Of a stretch of 64,000 bases of DNA, positions 37,353-45,783 are shown piece by piece. Origin of the DNA: Thiobacter sp. AK1 (GTDB lineage: Bacteria > Pseudomonadota > Gammaproteobacteria > Burkholderiales > Thiobacteraceae); the NCBI RefSeq assembly GCF_039822265.1, contig NZ_JBAJEX010000002.1, positions 62,001 to 126,000 of the forward strand. The letters are read 5' to 3'. The translations under genes and the position numbers were made by a program. The stretch's first letter is position 1. Each line of letters starts with the position of its first letter. The notes beneath the pieces were generated by a model. It searched no databases. It saw only the letters and a program-made list of their open reading frames with translations, and was not told the DNA's origin.

Positions 37353-38414
37353 TCAGGACCGTATCAGCCATGCCCGTTCCTCGGCCACTCCCTTTAGCAG
37401 CCTGCGCACCGGCGCCGGCAGCGCCGCCCCCTGGAGCTCACTCAAGGGCAACCACAGCCTGCCAGGCTCTGCCACTTGGCGCACGGGCTGCACCTCGACG
37501 AGATGGGGCTCTATGCGGAGGCGAAAATGCGTAAAGTCATGCATGAAAGCGGGAAGCGCCCTTGATCGCAGGGGACGCTGGCCCAGTCGCAGCGCGACTT
37601 GCGCGCAATCCTCCTCCATGAGGGCTTCGGGCAAGCTCCACAGTCCACCCCAGACCCCGGTGGCTGGACGCTTTTCCAGGAGCACCGCATCGCCGGCGAG
37701 CAGCACCAGCACAGCCACGGCCCGCTCGGGCAAGGGCTTGCGCGGGCGTGGGCTCGGCAGTTCACCAGTGCGCCCAGTGTGTCGCGCCACGCAATCCTCG
37801 TGCACGGGGCAGAGGGCACAGGCGGGGCGCGCGCGGGTACAGATTGTCGCGCCAAGATCCATCAGACCCTGGCTGTAGCCTCCCACTTCTTGCTGCGGCA
37901 AGCGTGCCTCGGCGACGGCCCACAATTGCGCCTCGACCCGCTTGTCGCCCGGCCAACCCGCAATCCCCGCGTGGCGGCTCAGGACGCGCTTCACGTTGCC
38001 ATCGAGGATGGCGGCACGAGTGCCAAAAGCGAACACCGCCACCGCCGCCGCCGTGGAACGCCCCATACCGGGCAGGGCGGCAAGCGTGCGCGGGTCGGCT
38101 GGAATCCGACCCTGATGGTGGGCCACGATCTCCTGCGCAGCCCGGTGCAGGTTACGCGCGCGCGCATAGTAACCGAGTCCGCTCCAGTGGGCGAGCACCG
38201 CCTCCTCGTCGGTGGCGGCTAGCGTCGCCACATCCGGGAAACGCGCCAGGAAGCGCTGGTAGTAGGGGATCACCGTAGCCACCTGGGTTTGCTGCAGCAT
38301 GATCTCCGACACCCAGATTCGGTAGGGATCGCGCGTACCCTGCCAGGGTAGATCATGCCGGCCATGGCGGCGCTGCCAGGCGATGATGCGGGTGGCGAAA
38401 TCGTCGCTGGCCAT
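37353..38414 (-). CDS. mutY: A/G-specific adenine glycosylase
   Basis: Excises adenine mispaired with 8-oxoguanine. The 353 residues carry the HhH-GPD fold with EIMLQQTQVATVIPYYQRFL (catalytic Glu/Asp region) and ALPGMGRSTAAAVAVFAFG (helix-hairpin-helix, with AILDGNVKRVLSR as the following Asp segment). The [4Fe-4S] cysteines lie in CTRARPACALCPVHEDCVA. A NUDIX-like C-terminal domain reads 8-oxoG (EKRPATGVWGGLWSLPE). It lies 2 bp after the asmA-like gene. Confidence 0.96.
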   Translation of the reverse strand: MASDDFATRIIAWQRRHGRHDLPWQGTRDPYRIWVSEIMLQQTQVATVIPYYQRFLARFPDVATLAATDEEAVLAHWSGLGYYARARNLHRAAQEIVAHHQGRIPADPRTLAALPGMGRSTAAAVAVFAFGTRAAILDGNVKRVLSRHAGIAGWPGDKRVEAQLWAVAEARLPQQEVGGYSQGLMDLGATICTRARPACALCPVHEDCVARHTGRTGELPSPRPRKPLPERAVAVLVLLAGDAVLLEKRPATGVWGGLWSLPEALMEEDCAQVALRLGQRPLRSRALPAFMHDFTHFRLRIEPHLVEVQPVRQVAEPGRLWLPLSELQGAALPAPVRRLLKGVAEERAWLIRS

Positions 38415-38416
38415 CT

Positions 38417-40627
38417 TCAGCGCCCGAACAGGCCCTTCAACAACTCCTCCCGGGCCTTTTCCTTGATCGCCTGCGTTTTCTCCTCGACCTTTGCCTTGGC
38501 CGATTCCGTGACCAGAGACCGTGTATCCAGACTGTATTGCAGCGCGTCAAAGGGGCCGCGTACCCGCAGCGGCACGGTCACGCCCTTCAGTTGCCCCAGT
38601 TCCCGCCCGCCCTGGCCTTCCAGCGTGCCCACCACCGCCACCTTGGCCAGGTAGTCCAGGCTGCCGGCACCCAGGTCGATGTCGCCACTTCCCAACACCC
38701 GCAACAGCGGCGACTTGAGCGTGAGATCGTCGTTGTGGGCAATCCCCTTGTGGATCTGGAAACTGGCTCGCATCTCGGAGAAATCTGTCTGCTCCGTGGC
38801 ACTCGCGCTCTGGGTGTGGACGCCGCCGCTGAAAGCCGATTGAGCCCGGCGCAGCAGAGCAGCGATATTCACGCCCTTGATGGCGCCGTCGGTCAGCCTC
38901 ACGCTCGCCATACCGTCCAATGCCTTCTTCATGGCGCTCATGGTTTGGCCTTGGGTCGTAACGTTGAGCGCCACAGTCCCGCGACCTTGGAGCAGATCCT
39001 TGTCGGCGAGATCCCGCAACAGGGGACCGATGCTGATGTCGGAGAGGTTTTGCTGCACGGCAATACGCGGATGGGCGGTGGTGGTAGCCGAAATGGTGCC
39101 TTTGACGGTGCCCTGATACAGATTGGCCGACAGCGGGCTCACCTCCACTCGCCCGCCGCCGGCCCGCACGTCCAGGCGCACGTTACTGGCCTTGACGTTG
39201 GCCAGCTTGAGGCTGCCGATGCGGATGCTGCCGCTGGCGTCGAAGGCGTTCAGCGCAGAAAGATCGATCGGGCTTTCCGGCTCCTGGCTGCTGGTTTTAG
39301 CCCTGGCCGGCAGGTAGCGATCCACGTCGAGTTGATCGATGGCGATGTCGAAATCGAGCCGTGGCGGGTCAAAGCGGCTCACCGCGAGTTTCGCCTTAAT
39401 GCTGCTGTCGTCGAGCTGGGTCGTGAGACTGGCCCCGGCCTGCTTTCTGGCCAGGTCTAAACTGGCGCTGCCCGCGAGGGCGAGCTTGATGCCGCCCTTG
39501 GCAAGTTTCGGGTTGGCGACGTCCAGATTCGCCGCAAGCTTCGCTAGCTCGAAGGTCTGCCCATCTAGGCTGCCAGTTAGCGGGCTTGCGAGCCGGCCCT
39601 TGATGGCGCTGTCGCCCTGTCTGCCGTCTACCTCCAGCATCAGTTGACTGACTTGGAATTGCTTCGCGCTGCCGCTCACGTCAGGCAGGGTAAGCCGCGC
39701 CGACAGGGTGCCCTTGGGCTGTTCGATCTTCGCATCGAGGCTCAGTTTGCTGGCTTGCGCCTTGTCCTGGGTCACGAGCAGCCGAGGAGCATCGAGCGCA
39801 ATGTCGAGCGTGTCCGCGACGCGCTTGCCTCTGAGCGTGAGCTTGAAACCCTCGAGCGCGATTTCCCAGGGGCGTGCCTGCGTCGGCGCCCGCAAATCCA
39901 CATCGCCGCGAGCGCCCAATTCGAGACCGCTGATGCCGGCCGCGCTACCGGTCACCTTGAGGTCCAGCCCATCCAGCATGTAATGCTTGTCTTGCAGCGC
40001 AAACTTGATGCCGCTTTTCAGGTCCACGCGCATGGCAAGCTTGGGATTGTCCGCCGTGAGCTTGAAATCGGCTTTGATGCTGCTGTGGGTGTCGTCACGA
40101 ATGCGCCCGGTTTCGACATCGAGATCGCTGATAGCCCACTTGCGGTGGGCCATGCGGTCGTCGAAGCTGAGTGCGCTGTGGCTCACCTGCACGCCCTCGA
40201 TGTCGAATTTCACCTGCTGCGACGTCTCCTTGGAGAGCAAGTCGTCGAAATTGGTCGTGCCATCTTCGTTACGCACCAGATGGACGCGCGCGCCCTCCAC
40301 CACGATCTTGTCCACCACGAGCTCCCTCTTGATGAGCGGCAACCAGGCGACGTAAAGACGCACGCTGTTTAACGCCGCGAATTCGCCCGCTCCCTGGTGT
40401 TCCGACAGGCGGGTCTTGCCCAGGTCTATCCCCAGCTTGGGAAATAGTTTCAGCTTGACGTCGCCTTCGATGTGCAGGGTACGTTGCTTCTTCTCCTGCA
40501 CGAGCTTCACGATTTGGGGCTTGAAGGCATTGGGATCCACGGTGAAGGCGATCAGCGCCAACGCGGCCAGGAACAGCACGATAAGGCCGCCCAGGAAAAC
40601 CAGCGCATACTTGAAGCGTTTGGGCAC
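38417..40627 (-). CDS. AsmA-family envelope protein
   Basis: A bridge-like lipid-transport/assembly protein of the inner membrane, related to AsmA. From the GTG at 40627 (GGAG eight bases upstream) it has 736 residues. A single N-terminal transmembrane anchor (KYALVFLGGLIVLFLAALAL) is followed by the AsmA opening VDPNAFKPQIVKLVQEKKQ...GDVKLKLFPKLGIDL. A long beta-rich periplasmic region leads to the conserved C-terminal repeat domain (ISIGPLLRDLADKDLLQGRG; LTDGAIKGVNIAALLRRAQ). It may influence lipid or LPS traffic. It is cotranscribed with mutY. Confidence 0.9.
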   Translation of the reverse strand: MPKRFKYALVFLGGLIVLFLAALALIAFTVDPNAFKPQIVKLVQEKKQRTLHIEGDVKLKLFPKLGIDLGKTRLSEHQGAGEFAALNSVRLYVAWLPLIKRELVVDKIVVEGARVHLVRNEDGTTNFDDLLSKETSQQVKFDIEGVQVSHSALSFDDRMAHRKWAISDLDVETGRIRDDTHSSIKADFKLTADNPKLAMRVDLKSGIKFALQDKHYMLDGLDLKVTGSAAGISGLELGARGDVDLRAPTQARPWEIALEGFKLTLRGKRVADTLDIALDAPRLLVTQDKAQASKLSLDAKIEQPKGTLSARLTLPDVSGSAKQFQVSQLMLEVDGRQGDSAIKGRLASPLTGSLDGQTFELAKLAANLDVANPKLAKGGIKLALAGSASLDLARKQAGASLTTQLDDSSIKAKLAVSRFDPPRLDFDIAIDQLDVDRYLPARAKTSSQEPESPIDLSALNAFDASGSIRIGSLKLANVKASNVRLDVRAGGGRVEVSPLSANLYQGTVKGTISATTTAHPRIAVQQNLSDISIGPLLRDLADKDLLQGRGTVALNVTTQGQTMSAMKKALDGMASVRLTDGAIKGVNIAALLRRAQSAFSGGVHTQSASATEQTDFSEMRASFQIHKGIAHNDDLTLKSPLLRVLGSGDIDLGAGSLDYLAKVAVVGTLEGQGGRELGQLKGVTVPLRVRGPFDALQYSLDTRSLVTESAKAKVEEKTQAIKEKAREELLKGLFGR

Positions 40628-40996
40628 GGCGGGACTCCAAAGGCACACACGGGTGTCCCATTGTAACGGCAAGCAGAGGCGCTTCACGGCCCATCCCCAA
40701 TGCAAGGGTCCCGCGCGGCACTTGCGCATCGGTTAATGAGAGCATGAGGTCGGTGCCTGGCGCCCTTCCGGCGTCCCCGAGCAAGCGGCAAACCAGGAAG
40801 CCCGCCGGGCGCAACTGTGGATTCCCGTTTGTGCGGGAATGACGGGCCAGGTGATGGCTATGTGTCCGGCTCGCGCTGGGCGATCCGGCCACCCTGGCCG
40901 GCTGCCTGGGCTCGAGGACCGCCCTGCGTGCATCCAAGCCAGGCAGTGGCCGGCGTGTCGAACCCGGTGACTTCTCACCCACGGCCCTCCAAATTC
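40628..40996. other. Gap between asmA and tRNA-Gly, with one dRS3-type palindrome
   Basis: About 370 bases without a supportable gene. The only feature I see is the palindrome at 40821-40840. Short frames here lack any recognisable protein signature. Confidence 0.6.
40821..40840 (+). repeat. Solo dRS3-type palindrome
   Basis: ATTCCCGTTTGTGCGGGAAT matches ATTCCC-N8-GGGAAT with a palindromic core, followed by GACG as in the larger repeats (GGGAATGACG). It stands alone, without the terminal repeats. Confidence 0.7.
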
Positions 40997-41020
40997 AAAG
41001 GGCCCCATATGGGGCCCTTT
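40997..41020 (-). terminator. Terminator hairpin of tRNA-Gly
   Basis: A perfect 24-bp palindrome centred on CCCCATATGGGG, extended by AAATTC/GAATTT flanks (40989-41031) that pair after a short mismatch. It lies directly downstream of the minus-strand tRNA-Gly, whose CCA end is inside the outer arm. Confidence 0.75.
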
Positions 41021-41028
41021 GATGAATT

Positions 41029-41102
41029 TGGAGCGGGTGATGGGAATCGAACCCACGTTAAGAGCTTGGGAAGCTCCCGTTCTACCATTGAACTACACCC
41101 GC
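41029..41102 (-). tRNA. tRNA-Gly (anticodon CCC)
   Basis: On the minus strand the acceptor GCGGGTG pairs with CACCCGC, followed by T and an encoded CCA (41029-41031). The D-arm is GTTCAATGGTAGAAC, and the anticodon arm is GGAGC TTCCCAA GCTCT with anticodon CCC. The T-arm contains GGTTCGATTCC. The sequence closely matches E. coli glyU. It reads GGG codons. It stands alone upstream (divergently) of thiS and is followed by a strong palindromic terminator. Confidence 0.97.
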
Positions 41103-41217
41103 TTGACCTTAGTCAGCCGATGCTCTTGCGCTCGCGCAGCCAGTGTGGGCACGGACGCATGCGTGGCTGTGGTAGAATTGGGCGCTAATCATACTGGGTT
41201 TCGAGGCGTTGTTGAAG

Positions 41218-41421
41218 GTGATCGAGCTCTGGGTCAACGGCCAGGCGCAACGGGTGCCGCCCCATACCACGGTGGCGCGACTGATCGAGACCATGAACCT
41301 CGCCGGCAAACGCCTGGCGGTGGAACGCAACGGGGAAATCGTGCCCAAAAGCCGCCACGGGGACGTGGAGCTTGCGCCGGGGGACCGGCTGGAAATCGTC
41401 GTCGCCGTGGGCGGCGGTTGA
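41218..41421 (+). CDS. thiS: Sulfur-carrier protein ThiS
   Basis: A ubiquitin-like protein whose C-terminal Gly-Gly is thiocarboxylated to donate sulfur for the thiazole ring of thiamin. From the GTG at 41218 it has 67 residues ([20 protein letters not shown]...) and ends [12 protein letters not shown], the required diglycine tail (here three Gly). The GTG gives the canonical MIE start; an in-frame TTG nine bases earlier is less likely. It is followed by thiG. I see no TPP riboswitch between the tRNA and thiS. Confidence 0.9.
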   Translation: MIELWVNGQAQRVPPHTTVARLIETMNLAGKRLAVERNGEIVPKSRHGDVELAPGDRLEIVVAVGGG

Positions 41422-41477
41422 GCCGCACGGACAGAAGTTCCCGCCCCACGCTTTCTTATTCCCCCTTGGAACACACC

Positions 41478-42266
41478 ATGGACGATCTGGTCATTGCCGG
41501 TAAGCGCTATCGCTCACGCCTTTTGGTCGGTACCGGCAAATACAAGGACTTCGACGAAACCCGCCGCGCCGTGGAAGCGAGTGGCGCGGAAATCGTCACG
41601 GTGGCCATCCGCCGCACCAACATCGGCCAGGATGCGGGCCAACCCTCGCTGCTGGAGGTGCTACCCCCCTCCCGATACACCTATCTACCCAACACCGCCG
41701 GCTGCTACACGGCGGAAGACGCCATCCGTACCCTGCGCCTGGCGCGGGAACTGTTAGACGGCCACGATCTGGTCAAGCTGGAGGTGCTGGGCGATCCCCA
41801 GACCCTGTATCCCAATGTGGTGGAAACCCTGCGCGCGGCGGAGATCCTGGTGAAGGAAGGCTTCAAGGTGATGGTCTATACCTCGGACGATCCCATCGTC
41901 GCCAAGCGCTTGGAGGATCTCGGCTGCGTAGCCATCATGCCGTTGGCATCGCTCATCGGCTCCGGCATGGGCATCCTCAATCCCTGGAACCTGCAGATCA
42001 TCATCGACCGCATTTCGGTGCCGGTGATCGTGGACGCGGGAGTGGGCACGGCCTCGGACGCCGCCATCGCCATGGAGCTGGGTTGTGACGCGGTGCTCAT
42101 GAATACCGCCATCGCGGCCGCGCAGAACCCGGTGCTGATGGCCTCCGCCATGAAAAAGGCGGTGGAGGCCGGACGGGAGGCCTATCTCGCCGGCCGCATG
42201 GCGAAAAAAGTCTATACCGCCAGCCCCAGTTCGCCCACCACCGGCATCATCGGCAGCACCGGCTAA
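41478..42266 (+). CDS. thiG: Thiazole synthase ThiG
   Basis: Forms the thiazole phosphate of thiamin from DXP, dehydroglycine and ThiS thiocarboxylate. The 262-residue TIM barrel shows [36 protein letters not shown] (conserved active-site region), the [22 protein letters not shown] segment and [18 protein letters not shown]. The phosphate loop APLIGSG type appears as [13 protein letters not shown], then [32 protein letters not shown]. It follows thiS by 56 bp. thiO and thiE are absent from the window. Confidence 0.97.
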   Translation: MDDLVIAGKRYRSRLLVGTGKYKDFDETRRAVEASGAEIVTVAIRRTNIGQDAGQPSLLEVLPPSRYTYLPNTAGCYTAEDAIRTLRLARELLDGHDLVKLEVLGDPQTLYPNVVETLRAAEILVKEGFKVMVYTSDDPIVAKRLEDLGCVAIMPLASLIGSGMGILNPWNLQIIIDRISVPVIVDAGVGTASDAAIAMELGCDAVLMNTAIAAAQNPVLMASAMKKAVEAGREAYLAGRMAKKVYTASPSSPTTGIIGSTG

Positions 42267-42291
42267 GCCAGGGGCGCCAGGCGCTCTTGGC

Positions 42292-43098
42292 TCACTTGAT
42301 GTCAAGAAACTTGGCCAGCTCGTCGTAATCCGAAAGCTTGGCTGGCTCGAAGTTGGTGAAGCCGTTGAACTTGAAATATTCCGCCGCTTCCGGATCCTCG
42401 TGCGCCTTGAGCAGGGCTTGCACCACGGTCTGCGTCTGCGGGAAATCCTTGCGCACGGCGAAGGTCAGATGTGGCATGCCCTTGCCCTGGAGCACCATCA
42501 CCAGGTTGTAGCCCCGGTTGGTCCAAGCGGTGAACAGGGGACTTGCCGCCACGCCCACGTCGATCAGCCGGTATTGCAGGGCGTTGAGCACGGCCGTGGC
42601 ATCGCTGTAGAAGGTGATGCTCTTGAAGTACTTGGCCGGGTCTATGCCCATGGACTTGAGCTCGGCCAAGGCCAACTGGGTGACCATGGCATCCTTCTCG
42701 TAGAAGCCGATGCGCTTGCCCTTCATGTCTTCCGGAAAGGCGATGTTGCTATCGGCCAAGGCCATGAAAGCGGCGGAAATCAAGCCCGGAATTTTGACCA
42801 CGGGTTCGTAACCGGCGAGTCGGTTGGCCTTGATGATCATGGATGGCGGGGCGTACATGAAGTCGTAGCGCCCTGCGGCGGCCTTTTTCATGTACTCGTC
42901 GTAGGTCTTCACCGCCTCCACCCGCACCGGCTTACCGAGCCGCCGCCCGAGGTAGTGGGCAAGTCCCTGGTACTCCCGCACCACGATGATGGGACTGCGG
43001 ACGTAATCTTGCACCCCGAGGATGTAGTAGTCCGCCGCCCATGCGGGCAGGCCAAGCAAAAACAGGATGAAGCCGATCAAACGAGTGCGCACTGTCAT
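42292..43098 (-). CDS. Orphan PhnD-like phosphate/phosphonate-type substrate-binding protein
   Basis: A periplasmic solute-binding protein of 268 residues with signal MTVRTRLIGFILFLLGLPAW (cleavage near AWAAD). The fold markers GKPVRVEAVKTYDEYMKKAAAGRYDFMYAPPSMIIKAN and GKRIGFYEKDAMVTQLALAELKSMGIDPAKYFKSITFYSDATAVLNALQYRLIDVGVAAS match the PhnD/PtxB-like (PF12974) type. No ABC permease or ATPase gene is adjacent (recG upstream, thiG convergent). It may serve a distant transporter or feed a sensor. Confidence 0.85.
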   Translation of the reverse strand: MTVRTRLIGFILFLLGLPAWAADYYILGVQDYVRSPIIVVREYQGLAHYLGRRLGKPVRVEAVKTYDEYMKKAAAGRYDFMYAPPSMIIKANRLAGYEPVVKIPGLISAAFMALADSNIAFPEDMKGKRIGFYEKDAMVTQLALAELKSMGIDPAKYFKSITFYSDATAVLNALQYRLIDVGVAASPLFTAWTNRGYNLVMVLQGKGMPHLTFAVRKDFPQTQTVVQALLKAHEDPEAAEYFKFNGFTNFEPAKLSDYDELAKFLDIK

Positions 43099-43200
43099 GC
43101 TTGTCTCCTTGTCGTTGTGTGCCTAACCTCCGTAGCAGGCTGCGCTATTACAAGCCGCCACCCCTGCCGCGTCAATCCCGCTTCCCCCGCCTCGGCCCGA

Positions 43201-43228
43201 CTGCCGCGGGAAAGAGCGGTCGCGGCAG
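43201..43228 (-). terminator. Hairpin directly after the recG stop
   Basis: CTGCCGCG (43201-43208) and CGCGGCAG (43221-43228) form an eight-base-pair stem with a 12-base loop, starting immediately after the recG TAG. There is no T-run, so it is a weak intrinsic terminator or mRNA-end hairpin. Confidence 0.35.
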
Positions 43229-45307
43229 CTAGGCTTTCATGTATTCCTCGGCCTGGGGCAACCAGCGCGAAAGATGCCGCTCCACCGCTTCCGGGTGGCG
43301 CTTAAGCAGACGGGGGGCGAGATCCCGCGCCGCCTGCATCAGGGCCTCATCGGCAGTCGGATCGGCGATGCGCAGCATGGGCAGGCCGCTCTGGCGCGCC
43401 CCCAGGAACTCTCCCGGCCCGCGCAGGGCGAGATCCTGACGAGCGATTTCGAAACCATCGGCAGATTCGTAGATGATCTTTAGCCTCGCCCGCGCGGTTT
43501 CCGACAGGGGTTGCTGATAGAGCAGAATGCAGACGCTGGCCGCCGCCCCCCTTCCCACCCGGCCGCGTAGCTGGTGCAGTTGCGAAAGCCCCATGCGCTC
43601 GGCGTGCTCGATCACCATCAGGGAGGCATTGGGCACGTCCACGCCCACTTCGATCACAGTGGTGGCCACCAACAGGTCGATGGCACCGGCCTTGAAGGCT
43701 TCCATCACCTCCGCCTTTTCCCGCACCCCCATGCGCCCATGCACCAGCCCCACCCGAAGCTCCGGGAAGCTGGCCGCTAGGCTGGCATAGGTGGCCTGGG
43801 CGGCCTTTAGCTGGAGTTTTTCCGATTCCTCCACCAGCGGGCAGACCCAGTAAGCCTGGCGACCTTCACGGCAGGCGGCACGGATGCGGGCGATCACCTC
43901 ATCGCGGCGGGACTCGTCCACCAGTTTGGTCAATACAGGCGTGCGCCCCGGTGGCAGCTCGTCGATCACGGAGAGATCCAGATCGGCGTAATAGCTCATG
44001 GCCAAGGTGCGCGGAATGGGCGTGGCACTCATCATCAGCTGATGGGGGTTCATCCCTTTGTTGTGCAGCGCAAGACGCTGGGCGACTCCGAAGCGATGTT
44101 GCTCATCCACCACCGCCAGCCCCAGGCGGGCGAACTCCACCTCTTCCTGGAACAACGCATGCGTGCCCACCGCCAGCGGCGCCTCACCCTGCGCGATGAG
44201 GCGCAACCATTCCGCCCGCTCCTTCCGGGAGACGCTCGCCGACAGCCAGGCCACGCGCACCCCGAGCGGCTCGAACCAGTCAGCCAGCTTGCGGTAGTGT
44301 TGTTCGGCAAGGATCTCCGTGGGGGCCATCACCGCCGCCTGCCAGCCGCTGTCCATGGCCTGGGCACAGGCCAGGGCAGCCACCACGGTCTTGCCGCTGC
44401 CCACGTCCCCCTGCAGCAGCCGGTGCATGGGATGGGGTTGGGCCAAATCCCGAGCGATCTCGGCCACCACCCGCTCTTGGGCCGCGGTGAGTCGAAAGGG
44501 CAGTCGCGCGCGCAGACGGGCGGTCAATTCACCTTGCCGGTTAAGCACGGGAGCGCCGCGGCTACGCCTAAGCTGGGCATGGCGCCGCATGGAAAGCTGC
44601 TGGGCCAAGAGCTCGTCGAATTTGAGACGCTGCCAGGCGGGATGGTCGCGCGCTTCCAAGCCCGCCAGCGAGGCGTCGGGTGGCGGCTCGTGTAGATAGC
44701 GCACGGCCGCGCTGAATTCCATTAGCTCAAGCTCGCGCCGTACGCCCTCCGGCAGGGTATCGGCGAGATCGGCACGGGCAAGGGCCTTGGCCACCAGCGC
44801 ACGTAGGCTGGCCTGGGACAGTCCCGCCGTGGTGGGATACACCGGCGTCAGATTCTCCTTGAGTGGCGCGGCTTCCTTCACCACGCGGAACTGGGGATGG
44901 ACCATTTCCAATCCAAGAAAACCCTGGCGTATCTCCCCCAGCAAGCGCACGCGCGCGCCCGTTTGCAGAGCCTTCACTTGGTTGGGGTAGAAGTGGATGA
45001 GGCGCAGGTAGAGGCTGCCCGTGGCATCCTCGATCAGACAAACCAGCTGGCGGCGCGGCCTGAAACGCACCTCGGCCTGAACCACCACGCCTTCCACCTG
45101 CACGGTGTGGTGGAGCGGCGCTTCGCGGATGGGATAGAGGTGAGTCTCGTCCACATAGCGCAGCGGCAAGTGCAGGATGAGATCGAAGTCGCGCGTGATC
45201 CCAAGTTTGGCGAGCTTATCGCGGATCGCCTTGGGCACGCCATGGATGACGGCATCCGGTACGTCCTGGCCCGTCTCGATCCGTTCTGTGCGCTCGCCCC
45301 CGCCCAC
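43229..45307 (-). CDS. recG: ATP-dependent DNA helicase RecG
   Basis: Reverses stalled replication forks and processes Holliday junctions. The 692 residues have the N-terminal wedge/OB domain (VEGVVVQAEVRFRPRRQLVCLI). The superfamily 2 helicase motifs are LLQGDVGSGKTVVAAL (Walker A), VVDEQHRFGV (DEQH box), MMSATPIPRTLAMSYY (motif III) and QLHQLRGRVGRG (motif VI). The RecG-typical C-terminus (FLGARQSGLPMLRIADP) is present. The start at 45307 is a GTG, 11 bp after ridA ends; in-frame later starts are possible. Confidence 0.95.
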   Translation of the reverse strand: MGGGERTERIETGQDVPDAVIHGVPKAIRDKLAKLGITRDFDLILHLPLRYVDETHLYPIREAPLHHTVQVEGVVVQAEVRFRPRRQLVCLIEDATGSLYLRLIHFYPNQVKALQTGARVRLLGEIRQGFLGLEMVHPQFRVVKEAAPLKENLTPVYPTTAGLSQASLRALVAKALARADLADTLPEGVRRELELMEFSAAVRYLHEPPPDASLAGLEARDHPAWQRLKFDELLAQQLSMRRHAQLRRSRGAPVLNRQGELTARLRARLPFRLTAAQERVVAEIARDLAQPHPMHRLLQGDVGSGKTVVAALACAQAMDSGWQAAVMAPTEILAEQHYRKLADWFEPLGVRVAWLSASVSRKERAEWLRLIAQGEAPLAVGTHALFQEEVEFARLGLAVVDEQHRFGVAQRLALHNKGMNPHQLMMSATPIPRTLAMSYYADLDLSVIDELPPGRTPVLTKLVDESRRDEVIARIRAACREGRQAYWVCPLVEESEKLQLKAAQATYASLAASFPELRVGLVHGRMGVREKAEVMEAFKAGAIDLLVATTVIEVGVDVPNASLMVIEHAERMGLSQLHQLRGRVGRGAAASVCILLYQQPLSETARARLKIIYESADGFEIARQDLALRGPGEFLGARQSGLPMLRIADPTADEALMQAARDLAPRLLKRHPEAVERHLSRWLPQAEEYMKA

Positions 45308-45317
45308 ACCCCACGCC

Positions 45318-45701
45318 TCAAAGAGCCAGCACCATCACCGCGTCCGCCTCCACCAGCGCACCCCGCGGCAGCGACGCCACGCCCACCGCCGCCCGCGCCG
45401 GGTAGGGCTCGCAAAAATACTGGGCCATGATCTCGTTCACCTTGGCAAAGTGGCCGAGGTCGGTGAGGAACACATTGAGCTTTACCACGTCGGCTAGACT
45501 GCCGCCGGCGGCCTGCGCCACCGCTTGCAGATTGCGCAAGACGCGGTGAATCTGGTTCTCGATGCCCTCCACCAGCGTCATGGTGGCCGGATCCAGCCCG
45601 ATCTGGCCAGACAGATAGACGGTATCGCCCACTCGCACGGCCTGGGAGTAGGTGCCGATGGCCTGAGGCGCCTGATCGGTTTTGATGATCTGCTTGTTCA
45701 T
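45318..45701 (-). CDS. ridA: RidA-family enamine/imine deaminase
   Basis: Hydrolyses reactive 2-aminoacrylate and related imines formed by PLP enzymes. The 127-residue trimer-type protein opens [20 protein letters not shown]. The signatures are [23 protein letters not shown] and the C-terminal [26 protein letters not shown], with the catalytic Arg in ARAAV. The ATG at 45701 has GGTGGAGCAGGC upstream. It sits between recG and spoT. Confidence 0.95.
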   Translation of the reverse strand: MNKQIIKTDQAPQAIGTYSQAVRVGDTVYLSGQIGLDPATMTLVEGIENQIHRVLRNLQAVAQAAGGSLADVVKLNVFLTDLGHFAKVNEIMAQYFCEPYPARAAVGVASLPRGALVEADAVMVLAL

Positions 45702-45783
45702 GCCTGCTCCACCTTTCTCGTTCTCGATGCGGATTAAGCGAGGTTGCGCAGAACGAATCCGCGCAACCACTTGGCGGCGGTCA

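Noticed and set aside
38537..39460. Long plus-strand open frame opposite the AsmA gene
   Set aside because: It is antisense to a clear AsmA-family gene and its translation has no recognisable protein signature; GC-rich codon use creates such frames.
41103..41217. TPP riboswitch upstream of thiS-thiG
   Set aside because: The gap has no CTGAGA or ACCTGATC-type THI-box blocks, and most of it is tRNA promoter sequence.
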